Part shown: positions 14,906-29,400 of the stretch, in pieces
Layout of the letters: each line of letters opens with the position of its first letter
Numbering within the stretch: the stretch's first letter is position 1
Assembly (NCBI GenBank): GCA_916613615.1
Contig: OU744725.1
Location: 51,827,575-51,891,574 of the forward strand
Direction of reading: 5' to 3'
DNA length: 64,000 nt
DNA from: Steromphala cineraria
Lineage: Eukaryota > Mollusca > Gastropoda > Trochida > Trochidae
The notes under the pieces: model-generated
What the model was told of the DNA's origin: nothing
Databases searched by the model: none
Seen by the model: only the letters and a program-made list of their open reading frames with translations
Translations under genes and position numbers: made by a program

Positions 14906-16879
14906 CCTGTTACCATCTGGACAAGTGGATCTGTCAGCATTATCCAACCAGGATTAGTTTTATCATCATCATTGTGTCACAAGCTATTGTTTTATAACCC
15001 CCAATACCATTGTTATGCACAAGCTGACACCCGATATTCATCATCTGTAGTGTTATTGACGCGTATCATGCTCTTGTGTAAGCTTACATAATATAAACAG
15101 GTATTGTCAGGTATGAATTCTTAATTCAAAATATTTTTTTGCAAATCCATTGACATACACATGGATGTAAAAAAGCCATGAATACATGTTTAATAAATAG
15201 TAAATTACAGAAAGAAAGTTTGTAACACTGAGTGAATTGAAAAACTTTTTTGCTTTGATGAATTATTTTGCTCTTATGCAATTTGAGAGAAATGTACATA
15301 AATTATTACAGTTTCAACTTTGTCTGAACATCTCTTGGGATATAAATGGCACAACAAGGAATTCATTTCCAGATGGTTGTAAATATTTTATGCTGAACAT
15401 CAAGCTGTTCACTAAGCGAACATAATGTGAACGTTAAGTTCATACTGGGGGCGTTATTTCTGGAAAAATATCCATTTCACCGGGTCATCCAGGTGCATAT
15501 TTGTTACTTCAAACCTTGATATGCTCTCATAAATTTAAAAACAGAGATATTATCAACAATTTATATGCAGCTGACAAATGACAACGCTTATTCTATCGAA
15601 AATAAAGTAAAAGATTGAACATTTGCTTGGATATTTTTCAGATAATTTTGCCTTAAATAAATGAATAACTTTGAATATAAAAATACTTTGATCTTGGAAT
15701 AAATATTGTAACATAAAGTTTATCTTTTTACAAAAAAACATCAAAGTCATTGTTCGAAAGGGTTGTATATGAAAAGCACTTATCTTATATCTGTTGTACA
15801 AAGTCAGAGCTGTGCTTTTAAATCCATTAAACTTAAATAACTTTAAATATACAAAAAAATTATGATCTAGGAATAGAATATATTCTTACATAAAGTCTTA
15901 TTACCAAAGAAAGCAGTTATCTTTAAATCGCTTTATAAAGTCAGAGCTATCCTTTTAAATCCATTAAAACTCCTCTTTGAAAACTCCAATTTTTCACGGG
16001 TGAGGGAATCAGCCTTGCTCAATGCATAATTCACTACACTTTATCTCCACATCAAAGCAGCCGCCCTAGCGTAACATCAGCAACAATAAATCTTGTTTTA
16101 CTTTCAATTTATACAATTGAGTAAATGTGGCCTTTCAAGCGCCACAGTCTCTATGTCAAGCGAGTAAATCAATCTTAAACTACTGTATCAAGTCAGAGCA
16201 TTTTTATCTAAAACCTTTCATGAATACTTCTATTAATCACAAACACTTATAGTCTGGTCAATAATTGTAAGTGATAAATCCTACCTATCAAAATTGATCT
16301 TAAATACATAAATCTTAAAACTGTATAATGTTTTTTATTCAGCTTTATTGTTCAACTTACAGTTCTCATCAAAGCCAACGATCAATGTACGACCACTGAC
16401 CATCACAAAACACACTTAATCCTGTAAACAGATTGCAAGCTATAAATCTTGCTCGTAAAATAAAAGGATTAACAAATATGGAGATTTACTACGAGGGTTG
16501 AATTGAAAGGTCAGATGCCAAGGTGAAGGTCATCTTGACAAGTGATGACTGTCACGGCAGAACAATTATCCTGGTCTTAGTTCACGCAGCGTTCACAAAG
16601 ATTAGTGAAATATAAAAGTCACAATTAATAATTCACTTAACGTCTGTCGCTGTTTGATGATAAAGTTATTGCAGATACAATACTGTCATCAATTTTAATT
16701 GTTGAATGTCCCGTAAATCTTAATTAGGAAAATCTGGTATCAACTGTAAAACACCAAGACCAACGATCATTTATTAGCATGTCAATTTTCAACATTATTC
16801 CAAGCATGAATAATATCAGTGAAATATATTATCCATAACCGTAAAAAAATGAAGATGTACCATATACTCATTCATAAAA

Positions 16880-17125
16880 CCTCCTTCCAAATGCTGTTTT
16901 AAAAATAATATTTAATACATAAAATATTTCTTCAAACATTTCAACAAATTCTAGAAATATTGAACTTGAAAAACTGTCATGTTGACATGCCTGCCAAAAC
17001 GAATCATCAAGCCAATATAAAAATGATATTTCATAAGTATTATATTACTTCAAACATTTCAACCAATTCTAAAAATATTGAACTTAAAAAACTGTGATGA
17101 CAAAATGGCTGCCGAAATGAAGCAT
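16880..17125. repeat. Two-copy ~117-bp tandem duplication
   Basis: CTTCAAACATTTCAAC-AATTCTA-AAATATTGAACTT appears near 16,929 and again near 17,047, each followed by an AAACTGT and GCATCAAGCC region. Confidence 0.75.
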
Positions 17126-20100
17126 CAAGCCTAATAACTTCATCGATACATTCAAGTGACAGTAGCAGAAAGCCATGTTGAATTGAACATTATGACGAGT
17201 ATCATTTTCCCCTAATGCAAGCTTACGCAAACCGCCCTTGGTTATTGATAAACGATTTCTTAACTTGCAGAAATTTCACCTGTACTATCATTCATAAAAA
17301 TAATTCCATCAAAATCAATACCCGTACAAAAAGAGATGATTTTCATTTTCATGGCTGCCATGGAAACCTGGTCGATTTGCAGCGACCCTTCGATGTGTCA
17401 ATACAAGGAATAACGAATCCTCCCCTAACTGGCCCCTAATCAGAGATTCGTGGCCCTAATCAAGAACTGGCTAGTCCTTGGGGAGCTGGAGTATAATCTT
17501 GAGTGGAAAGAACACTGAACTCCCGAGGGCTGTAGATGTTGAACTGTCCGTTTAAGCCTGCATTGTCCTCAATCAATATCCAGCGATTCAGAAATGATAT
17601 TTCCTATGCCAACTCACATTTCATCGATCAAGGATATTGGTTTAGTTTTAGTGAACTCAAATGTTTGTCTCGTTAATGAACTTCTCTTGAAATTTGAGAT
17701 GTGATATATAATATTTCTTTTCCTACCACATATCAGTTCAGAATATTTAGCAAAAAATATATTAATTTTTAAAACATATGTTACCTTCGAAAAAAAAAAT
17801 TCATGCAAAAAAACTAATATTTTAAGCAGCAATTATATATATACCGGTATATAAATTTCAACTTGGTTGAAAACGTATACATATATTTCCATTGGGCACA
17901 TATGATTAAATGCTAAACATTCTCAATTTCAAATATCCTATTTTATTTCTTTTCTATTTTACCACCTGCCTATTTTAACATTGATTTCTAGATATTTTGT
18001 ATTCTCATTTGCTAGCCAAAGTTCAATGTTGAATTTGCATATTTCAAAGACGTTGATCGCTTTCGCTGTTTCTTGCTGCGGCCCGACTAAGTGTTTTGTT
18101 TACCTGCGATGTTTACACTTTCGCGAACATAAACAAGACTAAACGCGAAGGTGAGGAAAGGAATTATTTGAAAATTAAACCCCTTAAGCTCAACAAAAGG
18201 GAGAAAAACTGGAGCATGTAAGTTGAGTACAAAACTAATCTGGGTTTGTTTGAGCAGTTAGAAATACATCTGTGAACTCTAAAACACGTGTGAAATATCC
18301 TGTCGGAGGAATGCTTGTCAATAGCAAGCTTTGATCGGCAGAGGGGGGAATTGTTAAACCCCTCTTGTATCTATAGGTACATTGTCCTTGAGTAAATCAT
18401 ATACACCTGTCCGAATATGAGATCTGATAAATATTAACATATCAGATGTTGAATTGAAAACTGCTAAACCCTTCATAGAGACCAATCTGCTGAAATCAGA
18501 CGATATTATTTCCAGGAATATTCCACACCTGAATCTGGTTAAATGAGGTGAAGGGAACTTATTTGAGAAAGAAAGAGTAACAATTGAAATGAATACATGA
18601 GGTTAATAAGTATCATTATCAGGTTACCACCATAAAGTCGGATAACAATCGATAACAATTTTGAATATGAGAAGAATTTATGTGACATAAAAATTCAAAA
18701 AAACAACAGTAAATGTCTTGAGAGATTTGATACGCATATTGTTTAAGAATCCTCTAAATATTTTATACAGTTGAACTACACTTCTTCTTGAATTGACTAT
18801 CACCTTATCAGATACATAAATTTTGCAAGACAGAATTACAGAATCAAGACATTCAACCCAAATTTGATTTTGAAAAACTTTTGAACATATGGTTATCTTA
18901 ATAACTCTCCACATTGATAAATAACAAGCATATACTATATTTTTAAATTAAATGTCAAAAACCTTATACTAGAGAACTGTTAAAATTGCCTGAAACAAAC
19001 ATTGCTTGAGGCAACAGAGTTAATCTCATTGGGACAAACAACCATATACCAACAATTGCTTCAATGTCATTGTATTGTCACACTGCCAAGAAAAATATTT
19101 CAATATACTTTAGTTTGGATGTCTTGACCCTAGATACATAGGTCAAACTTGGAAAGAATCTCATGTCACAGACATTGAAGAAACCTGATAAATGACATTG
19201 GGAGTTGACGGTAGGTGTTTAATTTTGACACGTTGCTTATCAAACTGTCCCAGTGCTAATTAATGTTTGGGAAAAGAAAATTGTGTTGGCTTGAATTATA
19301 AATGAATCCTAAATTCTGATTTACAAAATAAATCGACTTTCCAATGCTCAGAAACCCGGAACCAATGAATTGGAATTTTGGAAAATATCTAGATTTGACG
19401 ACATAAGGTCTATATTATGTTTAATGTATGCCAACATCATAAAATACTGTCAATTTCAGATTTGAAATTTGATGTTGAAATTTATAAAAAAAATTATTAT
19501 TTTTATTTCATCAACACGAAGAAGAAAACTACATTTTTCAACTAAAGATGATCATTTTAACATAAATACATAAATTCGTTCTTATTTTTTTCTCACTGCC
19601 AGTACAAAAGATAAACATCACAAGAAAGAAGAAAACCCATCTAGATGATTCTGACTATTTCTTTGTTCATTCCCTGGTGAGTGTAAAAGATAAACATCAG
19701 TACATAAAACTTCCAGATAACAACAGGTACGAACAAGAGTTTTCGGCAGGTAGCGTCACGTATGTTGACAAACACCAAATTCTATCTGACATCTGTAGAA
19801 GGTTATGCTTCTGTAATTGGACTGTGAGGGGAAACAGGTGTAAAAGAAATGAGTTGACATCATCTCGGTATGTCTTAGAAGAGCTTCTAAAAACCTATGT
19901 ATGGAATTCATAACACACATCCTATTCATTATCACTTCATTATTTCTCCATTAAATCGACATCTCCACATAATATTTTACTTGGGCTACAAATTCAAAAT
20001 ACTTATAAAATTTTAGCCATGTGCTGAATGCTCCTATGATTCAACCAGTGCTTGAAATCATTGTTTAATTTTCAACAAGATATATAAATAATGATTGCAA

Positions 20101-21123
20101 AGTGTAATTTTCTCTACTGCAGGAATTAATTTAAAATATCTTGATTATATTGCCATCATTATGTGTTCATCTATAAAACCTATGCATCAATATCACATAT
20201 TTTCTTGATATTTATCTAATATTTAGACCATAGTGCTGAATAGGATGAAAAGTGAAAAAAAGTTTTCTGAAAATCTTTTTTAAATTATGGGGGTGGAATA
20301 AATAGAGAAAATATGGTATGTCCTATTTGTAATGTATTGCATGTTTACAAAACAAAAACATCAAGCTTATTATCTTAATATGTAACACATCTTAGATATC
20401 ATAACATTAATCATGTATTCAAAAGATATATTTACTATCCGCCAAAAACATTAACAAGTAACAGATCATCCCTTTATAACTAGCTGAATGCATCAACTTA
20501 GCAAAATTATTCATACAAACATCCCTACGATAGAGATCTTGTCAAAACACAATCCACTCAGACAAAAATCAAGCAATTACATGCAAGTCACATTTGTATT
20601 TTCATGAGTATTTATGTAGGCATATTGCCAACTTCATAAAACATATAGTGTATTCCAAACCCTGACCTGAATATTTCCGGGGACAATTAGTTCTTACACC
20701 CACTGCCCCTTGAGCTTCTTTTCTCTCTAATTATAAACTCGAAATTTATATTCTTTCCTACAATTCCATTTTTGCAAATCTATAAAAATATAATCTCCCT
20801 AATTTTTACCATTCAAACATGATATAGACAATGTTATTTTCGTGCTTTCACCATTTACGAAAATCCCCCTATGAATTTGACCCATTCTCCATATTTCAGA
20901 TATTAAGTAAAAACCCTATTGATGTTTGCAACAGACCATACCTTCAAAAGAAGAATCTATCCATATACTTTTGTCAAGAACAGCAGACATTACAATTATT
21001 TTTTTGCATTTTAGAATCCTCTTTTCTTAATCCTCCCATTAGAGAACTAATTAAAGAAACAATTAATCATAATAATTATTCTAAATTTGTTTTAGCTTTC
21101 CCTCATTCCAACCCATCTCTTAT
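17126..21123. other. Non-coding, no gene found
   Basis: AT-rich. Open frames here are short, lack domain signatures and lack paired splice sites. AAAGATAAACATCA occurs twice near 19,610 and 19,690. Confidence 0.5.
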
Positions 21124-21127
21124 TTAA

Positions 21128-21482
21128 AGGGGCAGTAGCACGGTTTTAGATGGAATATAAGGTGATGTCAGGAAAATGAAAATTAATGGTTCCAAATGAA
21201 AGACAATGTATTTAAACTAAATGAAGCAGTAATAATTCAAATATATAACGTTTAGTTTAGCCATGCGATTCTTTTTTCTTACACAAAATGAATTAAAGGT
21301 TTTCACACAAAATGGCTGCCAATGGATTGTATGCAAATCTTCATACCTTGTCCTCTGACTATGGATGATTGGTGTGTGTAATGAGATTTTTGACACTGTC
21401 AAAATAACACATTTAGCATTAACTTACAATTATCAGTGAACATTTTAAATATAATTTTATCAAAAAATGTGCTACTGCCCCT
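21128..21482. mobile_element. TTAA MITE family 1, copy A (355 bp)
   Basis: Ends are inverted repeats starting AGGGGCAGTAGCAC, and each end abuts TTAA (21,124-21,127 and 21,483-21,486). The interior has no open frame. It is collinear with the copy at 58,809-59,161, including the shared block AAAATGGC-GCCAATGGAT. TTAA target duplication suggests mobilisation by a piggyBac-type or other TTAA-specific transposase (inference). Confidence 0.85.
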
Positions 21483-22399
21483 TTAATAGTGAAGCATTCC
21501 TTTCTAGTGTATTGTCCCTTTCCAACATGTTTGACTCATCGTAATTTATTACACAACCTCAGACACAAAGCTAAGCTTATAATGTTATATCACCAAGTGA
21601 GAAAAACAACATTGTTTTATTGTCTAAAGTCTTTGATGTAATATCGCCTGCAAAACTCACTGCTTGAAAAACAACATAGTTGCTACTCTTGGCATATTAA
21701 ATTCATTTATTCCACATGACTTAGTTTGTCTAGCTGATGATAAATATTTATATTCAGCAGGAAATGTTTCACATTGTTTCTACTATGTGACATTGTTGTC
21801 ACTCCCTAGGGAAATATGTGTATTAATCAAACGTTTACATTAAATCATTTGTTCTGAAAACATATAAACACAATAAAGTGAAATAAAGTCAATAAAATTG
21901 CTTTGAAAGAATTCATTTGATTATTCATTGCAAGAGCAGTTTTAGATTTTTGAAAGCCAAAAAATTAGTTCAGTTTGTCTATGCGAAAAAAGAATTTTGG
22001 GTAAAAATATATTTCAGAAAGCATTTGTCATGATGTTCATAAAAAATATCAATATCAATTAAATCAATTAAAAACATGTCTAAACGTTTCTAGCTAAAAA
22101 TCCTATTATCATCAATTTGAAAGAATTGCAACATACATTTTCAGAAAACATCAATTTTAAGATTAATCCAATAAATCATGGTTTAAGACAACAAAGGCGA
22201 TCAGACAAACAAAGGTCACATTAATAATTCAGAGTAAGTAGAAGCCATTGATTTCAATCAAACAGACAGTTAGAGAACAGCTATAAATGAAATGAACATG
22301 TCAAGCATAGCCATAACACTGCAATTAACAACAATCGTCAGTAACACGGGGACAATTGACATCAAGATACGCATTGCTGATTGACAATAACCTGGCAAT

Positions 22400-22850
22400 A
22401 TTTTGTCATGCACCGATACACCTGATTGGTTGAAATATTCACATATAGACATTGCGGAATAATAATAGTTACAATTGTAGGAGATGGAACGATGCACTTG
22501 ATTGGTTACCATATTCATGTATAAACATAGAGAAATGAAAGTGACAATGATAGGAGATTGAAGATACATTTGATCGGTCATTATTTAACACATAGACATA
22601 GAATGATATTAACAATAGTAGGAAATAGAACGATGCACTTGATTGGTCAATATATTCACAAAAAGACATTCCAGAATAAAAATATGTTGATATTGTATTA
22701 CCCCCGTAGTAGAATTTCCCCAATTACTAAGGTTACATATGCACAAATATTTGATTGGTCAAACTATTCACCCAGATATTGCGATGCAATAAAATTTATG
22801 ATTGGAGAAGAGGGGAAATAACACTTGATTGATTGATATTGACATTGTAG
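22400..22850. repeat. ~72-bp tandem array carrying GATTGGT boxes
   Basis: Six units containing CACTTGATTGGTCAA-ATATTCACA-ATAGACATT-C-GAATAA, followed by GTAGGAGATGGAACGATG. Each carries an inverted CCAAT (ATTGG) or a close variant. Overlapping short frames in both strands are by-products. Confidence 0.7.
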
Positions 22851-25640
22851 AATGGTGGGTCATATAACGTACCATTTTGTCAAATTGACAATTTAGTCAA
22901 AACAATAATAACCTAGCTCTTGTTGGTAATGCACCTTGCACCATTGGATTCTAAAATGAGAATATTACTGTTGGCAATAAAGAAATAATTAGTTCGAATC
23001 AGATGATTTTTAGTACATGTGTAAGTCATGAGAGACAACAGCTGTTGAATTATTTGTTAAAACTAATAAATAAATGCTCATAATACCTTCATGAACAATT
23101 ATAGATTTTTCCAAATAATGCTATCATAAAATCTAGAATAGATTACAGTATTTAATTAAATATAATTTTTTCACAATAATGAATATTTTAGACTTAACTC
23201 TCACAAATGGATATCATAACTCTCTAAGTATTCAAAATAATTTGAATTTCAACTCCTGTTTCCCTTGTCAAGGAAAGTATATTCATTTCACCTTTCCATC
23301 AATAAAAAAACTCAAACATATTTAATAATCAAGAAAATTTAAACACATTTGTACTCTAAAAAGTCTTCATCAAGCTCTATCATAAAACATGTGTCTTGGC
23401 TTTCTTAAAGGCTTTATTTCATATAAGTATTTACAATTAAGTAATTAGTCTGTCATCCAGACCCTAAAGCAAAAATATTCAATTGTTGACCAACCAAGTC
23501 TACTACAGTATAGCAAGTATAGATCGCTCAGCTTTAGGAAAGCATCTGCTGGGCTCTATTTTTTTATAATACATGAATTGTTTTAAAATATTGTCAATAT
23601 TTAAAAAAATACTTCTGAGACTAAATGTTAGTCTATTGAGTAATATCTTTACCATAAGTTCATTCAAATACAAGTGTCACATACAAGTTACTTTCATCAA
23701 TGGCCTTTTAGAGTAGGTTAGCTGGTAATAACACTAACAGAGTTAGAGAAAGCCTGGGTCATAAGCTTTAAGTGTTCCATACATCAGGGAGGTTATAAGC
23801 TTTATCACATAATATCAGGGATATAACAGATTTATACCCTTCCTCCTCCTAAGCCTGGGTTTACCTACTGAGTAAATATAGGGCAAACAGTCAGAGATAA
23901 TCCGACATAGGGAGATAGGGATTATATACAGACCAGCTGGCCATCATGACCTTATAAACTCAAGACCTTCCGATGGGTATTTCTTGGATCTTCAAAGGAT
24001 TGGTGTTCTCTTACTTAATAAAGATATTAACCTCTGATGACATTTAGACAATCAGAATAGATAAAAGGATCATTATAATCTCGATGGATTCCCTGGTGTC
24101 AATTTCATTCTGACGAAAGTTCATATTTCTGAGATGTTTAATTTTTTTGGTTTTAGTTTTCTTATATGTTTCTGTCTTTTTAAGTTGTTCTGAAAAAGTC
24201 TTATCAAAAGGTTATCTAGTAGTTGACTGTTTTATTTATGGGATCTGATTTAAGATTCATGATTTCTTATCTCAATGATTACTGATAGTGTTAATTTCAC
24301 ATTATCTAATTTCATCTTCTTCATCTAAACTTCTAACGGCATGAAGACCAAAGATTTTGAAATTTAAAATTGTTTGAAATGCTTAAAAACAAAGATTAAA
24401 TATTAAAATATTCTAATAAAGGATCTGAAATTATTTTCGAAATTGACATCATGATACAAACAAAATTAATTAATAAAGTCTGATAAACAAATTAGTTACA
24501 CATGTACCAGCAAATTTATGCTGATAATGCAATAAATTGCAAAGGCTTTTGACATGTAAACATAGACTTGACACTAATTTTGCCTGATTTTATTAGTCAT
24601 TGACAACTCGCACAGTGTCAACCATATCTGATCATAGCGAAATTGACCTGACAGCCAAAATCTGATTAACTGCAAAGGGTGATGGCAAAATTAGCAATAC
24701 ATTAGCCGAACAACATCAAAGAAAATGGCTTATCAAAGGCAAAGGTTTTAGAGCGAACTATTATGTCAAGTCCAACTTTTCAAACAAACTTGACCCAACT
24801 TATCTAGGCAAACACTAAGATGTTATGTTGAGGAAAAATTGTTGTCCAGGGTCAAACCTGACCAGTTTTGACTGGACTAATGTTGACACTGGTTCCTTTT
24901 CGTAAATCACCTCAGCTAGTGGATTAAGTGTTGGCAGTGCGTTTTGAAGTTTGGTTTTAAGAGTGCTAAAGTTGCAAGTCTCTTTAATCCCATAAGAGGC
25001 AAAACAAGCTTTATATTTGATTCATAAGACAATAAACAACAAAAAAACAAAATCGTTTGGACATGAAAAATCGTCAATAATGTTTTCTTGTGAAATACTT
25101 TCCTGAGGCTGAAAATTCCTTACTTGAGGGAAGGCGAATATGAATAGATGGATTGATAAATCATGCTTGTGTTAATAGGAGTGTGTAATAGTTATTCATA
25201 TTCCATGGTTTGCCGTTGCATCTGGTGCGGTAATGACGCCTCGTTACAACTATGTTGTACAGTGTTCAAATCAATGCAATATACATTAGCCGGTCCTTGT
25301 GGCGTAACTGGGATGGGATGCGAGTTCCACATTGGCGTGAAACAACATCGATTTCTTTTTCTCTCGCCAATATTCAGGCATTTTTGTGAAAAAAACGCAA
25401 GGATCGTTGACTGGTGTTTTACACAAGCGCTTGTCACTTTTAGCAAAGTGTTCATATCCTTTCAAAGTTTCGTGATGTTTGTAAACAGGTTTTGTGTTAT
25501 TATGATATGTGAATTTTGATATGACAAATATTGAATGTTATATTTATAAATAACAAAATAAAATATATTAAAAATATAATATGTTTGTGAATGTCATAAA
25601 TCGTCATTTGTGAAAATAGAAATATATATTTATAAACAAA
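22851..25640. other. Downstream flank or first intron of the SAMD5-like gene
   Basis: The sequence beyond the exon 1 donor should be intronic if the gene continues leftward. I could not find a phase-0 exon with the expected short conserved C-terminus. The open frame at 25,163-25,519 has no recognisable domain. Confidence 0.4.
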
Positions 25641-25647
25641 AACTTAC

Positions 25648-26085
25648 CGGAGTGGTATAAGGGGGACTGGCCAGATCTACGCTATCCTCGTATAGTTTGT
25701 CACTTAGTATATGTTTGAGTTGAACTTTGGGGTACGTCAACAGGGCCCGTTTGCCTGCATCGTATGCCTCGCCACTGAGCCCCTGGGGTGGGGATTCAGG
25801 GGCCGGACCCACGTCCGCGAACACAAGCGTTTCCTCGTAATTATTTTCCTGAACCGGGTCCTCAAGAGTGAAATACACAGCCGTGCCGCCTTCCTCTTTG
25901 AGTATCCGAACGGCACGCAGTAATTTTTCGCGGTGATCTCTTTTCGTGACACCGATCGCATCCAAATCGGCCTCTCCGACTTGTTTACACACTTCCAAAT
26001 CGTCATATCCATTGTCCAAGAACGCTTGTGTATAGTGAACAAGGTTCAGGGACCGCAGCCAACCTTCGACTATGCTCTCCGCCAT
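25648..26085 (-). CDS. SAMD5-like: SAMD5/SASH1-like SAM-domain adaptor, first coding exon
   Basis: This exon encodes 146 residues from an ATG in strong context (A at -3, G at +4) to a donor reading CCG|GTAAGT, so it ends in phase 0. Residues 1 to about 66 form a SAM domain with the signature GYDDLEVCKQ followed by DLDAIGV, typical of the SAMD5/SASH1 group. A poorly conserved linker follows. Residues about 113-146 (LLTYPKVQLKHILSDKL, then PPY) resemble the short conserved segment seen after the SAM domain in SAMD5 and near the C-terminus of SASH1. The SAM-first layout and the short linker favour SAMD5. SAM domains mediate protein-protein association, so a scaffold or adaptor role is inferred; no catalytic motif is visible. 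Human SAMD5 is about 170 residues, so only a short C-terminal exon should be missing. It was not found on the minus strand to the left and may be very short or outside the window. Confidence 0.85.
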
Positions 26086-26400
26086 CCTGTTTCATTCACA
26101 CAACACCGACGGAGATGCAAAAATACGCCATACGCTTGAGACTTGCAGATCAACCACTGTCGCTCGCGCCATGCGAGGGAAACCTGCCTAGAATGATTAC
26201 TACACTGAAACACTCGTGGGATGCGTGCGCAGGCACCGTTATGTGACGTCACGGGGTGTCCCCCGTCTTTGTTGGGATTCCCCTTTGATAACACGTGCTC
26301 TGAGAAGAAATGTAAACATTGACCAAAGAAACCCTCTCGTAAAACTGAAGGGGTCTCTATTCGCGCTATAAGCCTTCACACTGGTGTCTTTCATGTATTT
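26086..26400 (-). promoter_or_regulatory. Upstream/5' UTR region of the SAMD5-like gene
   Basis: This stretch upstream of the ATG is clearly richer in G+C and CpG than its surroundings. It contains a perfect palindromic CRE, TGACGTCA, at 26,244-26,251 (about 160 bases upstream of the ATG) and a CACGTG E-box at 26,292-26,297. No convincing TATA box is seen, which fits a CpG-type promoter. The transcription start is not determinable from sequence. The role of the CRE and E-box is inferred from consensus matches only. Confidence 0.45.
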
Positions 26401-29400
26401 CGATATTGCGTAATCACTCGACGATATCTTCCTTCAACAACCCGATCGTATTGCTTTCATTTGAGGCTATAAACATGACGCATTTATTACCCACCTGTAA
26501 ACGTATCATCAGCTGTGGTAATTACTTTACACTCGTCGTAATTATTGCCTCATTTCGCTAATGGTCGTCCCTACAATAATTACTCTGTTTATTATGGCTA
26601 ACAGTTTCTTCACAATGGTCGTTGTTTGGTGTAATTATTTGATAAAGATTACCTTTACACCTCAATTTGATTTAGAAACTGTTTTTTTGTTTTGTTTTTT
26701 TTATCTTTGCTTGGAGTATTTATTTGGTAGATATCTGTTTGACTGTGATGTGTAAGAAATTTTTAATATACCGTGATTCGATGACTGATTGAAAATAAAG
26801 ATGTTTGAATAAAACATTTCAAGAAGAAATTGCATATTTTTTTCGAGATTCGGTACTTAAAAAATGTCTTTGGCTTCATAGATGAAATATGAATATAACA
26901 TTCTTTCATGTGTGATGTAAACTCTCAATATATATATACATATTTTCAAGTTTTGTTCCATGTAACTTGATGCAAGTTTATGCTCAGATATAATCATTTT
27001 TAAAAAAAATGGAGTGATAAAAATCCAATGGCAGCATGACATAACGAGGTTCATGTTATTGCTATTTTATTCCACTATGAGCAACTCGAAAACGATAACA
27101 GCTATTAAAACAGCATGGTTCATTTTATAATCCCAGGTTGAAAATCATATAATTGAATAGGAAAACAGCATGAGACGATGACGTCTTTTACATTTCTGTG
27201 TGTTGTGACCGTCATTCTTGATTCATTGTTTCATTCATTGCCAAATGCCTTGTTTACTCCGCCATGCTATCATGTGCATTGATTTTGGTAATTTGGCATC
27301 TATTAAAGTTTAACCAATGGTTATTGATATATGTTACTCGATCTCTTATTCCTACTTGTTTCCGATCTTTGGCGAAGGTAAGCAATATGATAATAGTACT
27401 TTTCAAACGTTCATTTCCAAAGACAACCATCACTTGATATGTTCCACACAACAAATTACGGAAATAAATTTATAAAAAGAGACAATGATAATAGCGTATT
27501 AAACACAATGCTTTGTAATTGTTTACCTGTGTATGTCTACAAGACAATGGAATGTGTCACACATAGCAGCACATGCGTCACAACAGCGTCGAACCAGGAA
27601 GTGCCCCCGTGTGAGCACGTCATGTGGCCAGTTGCTAATCAGCTTACCATGACCAGTTGAGAGGCGGTGGCCGGGGGAGAGTTAATAACTTAATTACGGG
27701 TTCATGACGGCTCAGGACGTTGACCGTTGTCTTTTAACACATTCTCACGAATAGCCACAACGTTTTGTAAGATATTATTCAGAATATCATTCGAGTTGAA
27801 GAAAGCCGTCTTGATGTAGCATGAGTGAGAAAAAGATTATGGTTTACTATGAACGACGTTTTCTGGGTATATGGTTATATCTTTATCAGCTGAAATTTTT
27901 GGAATAACCGAATGAGGTATACACAGATATCTCATTAAAGCCAACGTGAATAAGTTCCATATTTTGTGTTCCCGATTACCTGTTTGTGATACCTGAATAC
28001 ATGGGGAATAGGGAATATGGTAGAAATTTAGAATAACGCAAAACAAGAAGCATCAGAACTGTTTATTATTGTGTCACACCACAATGCAACAAGGAAATAT
28101 ATTCCATACAAAATATATGTTAAGAATCATAGTCCCAAACAATAATTTGGCTTACGAGACATATAAACATTGTAGAGGAGTATACAGATAGACATTCAAC
28201 AGTGATTGTAAATACACTTTTTGAAAAAGATACACATATATCTATACTAATAGGTAAGACGAATGTATAAATTAAGTTACATTAAGAAATACAGTAAAAT
28301 CTTGAATATTACTCTTGTATTCATTTAGGCAAGAGAGCAAAGCTAAAAGAGGCTGTAAAAGGCCTGGTATAGAATTGCAATGAATTAAAAAAAAGTATCC
28401 ATATTGTAAAAAATTGTCATCAAATATAAAATCGTTGAAACGTAACTCTGAATAAAAGGGCAGTCTCTTATAAAAAAATTCGTCTGGTTAAGGTTGTTGT
28501 GAGGGGGCGAAGGGGCAGAGGGTAGGGGGCGTAACCTGTCAACTACCGTCTCATTTCATCAGCTACATATTAGCGTATTATCTTCCAACCATAGTAATTA
28601 GAAACTGAGCCGAGATTGTGACCCAACCACACGCCTGTCACGCCATATGCTACTGTTGACATTCGTTCATTCAGAATTAAACTTACAGTGCTGGCATTCC
28701 TTCATTTATTATTCATTTTTACGAATGTTTAGTGCCTCTGGTATAAATGTGAATATAAGAATGATATTTTTCTTTGTTTAAAAAAAAGAAAGAAAACAAG
28801 TTGTTATCTATAATATGTTTCTGTTTGCAGACATCCTTTACCCTTTTTAACGCAATGGTTCAATGCAAAATTTGGTATTTATTCTTTATTCAATCATTGC
28901 AAAAATTGTCTAAAACGAGTTCGCATGAAAAAAATCACACAAACACTGTCATGATACCATTCAATTATTACTGTTGGTTTACCGAAAAATGCTAACTTAT
29001 TTTTAGCCTTTAGGCTAATACTTTTGAATACTATAATAATATTATAGCCCTAAATTTTCTAAAATCCCTCTTCCTAATTGCCCCTAATTCATAACATTCA
29101 TACATGCTGATAACACCTTCAATGAGAAATCAGTGTCAGCTAGTATTCTATAATACCCACACTTTCCAACCCTCGCTGTGAATAACAAATGCGTTATATT
29201 CCAACCGCAGACCTTTTGTTTAGGCATGGTAAACCATGCGGAGTTGTCGCCCTTTGTTTGTATAATCATGTCCCAATGAATGATGTGACCATCTTGGCAT
29301 TTTTACACGCGTGTGTTACCAATTAAATCATTATGTTTTAATTAATATATTTATTTTTGAATATTTTTTTCTTGTTGAAGTGAGAAATACTGTTCATTTA

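Noticed and set aside
25163..25519. 118-residue open frame next to the SAMD5-like exon
   Set aside because: No domain, no codon-level support, and no matching splice sites on either strand.
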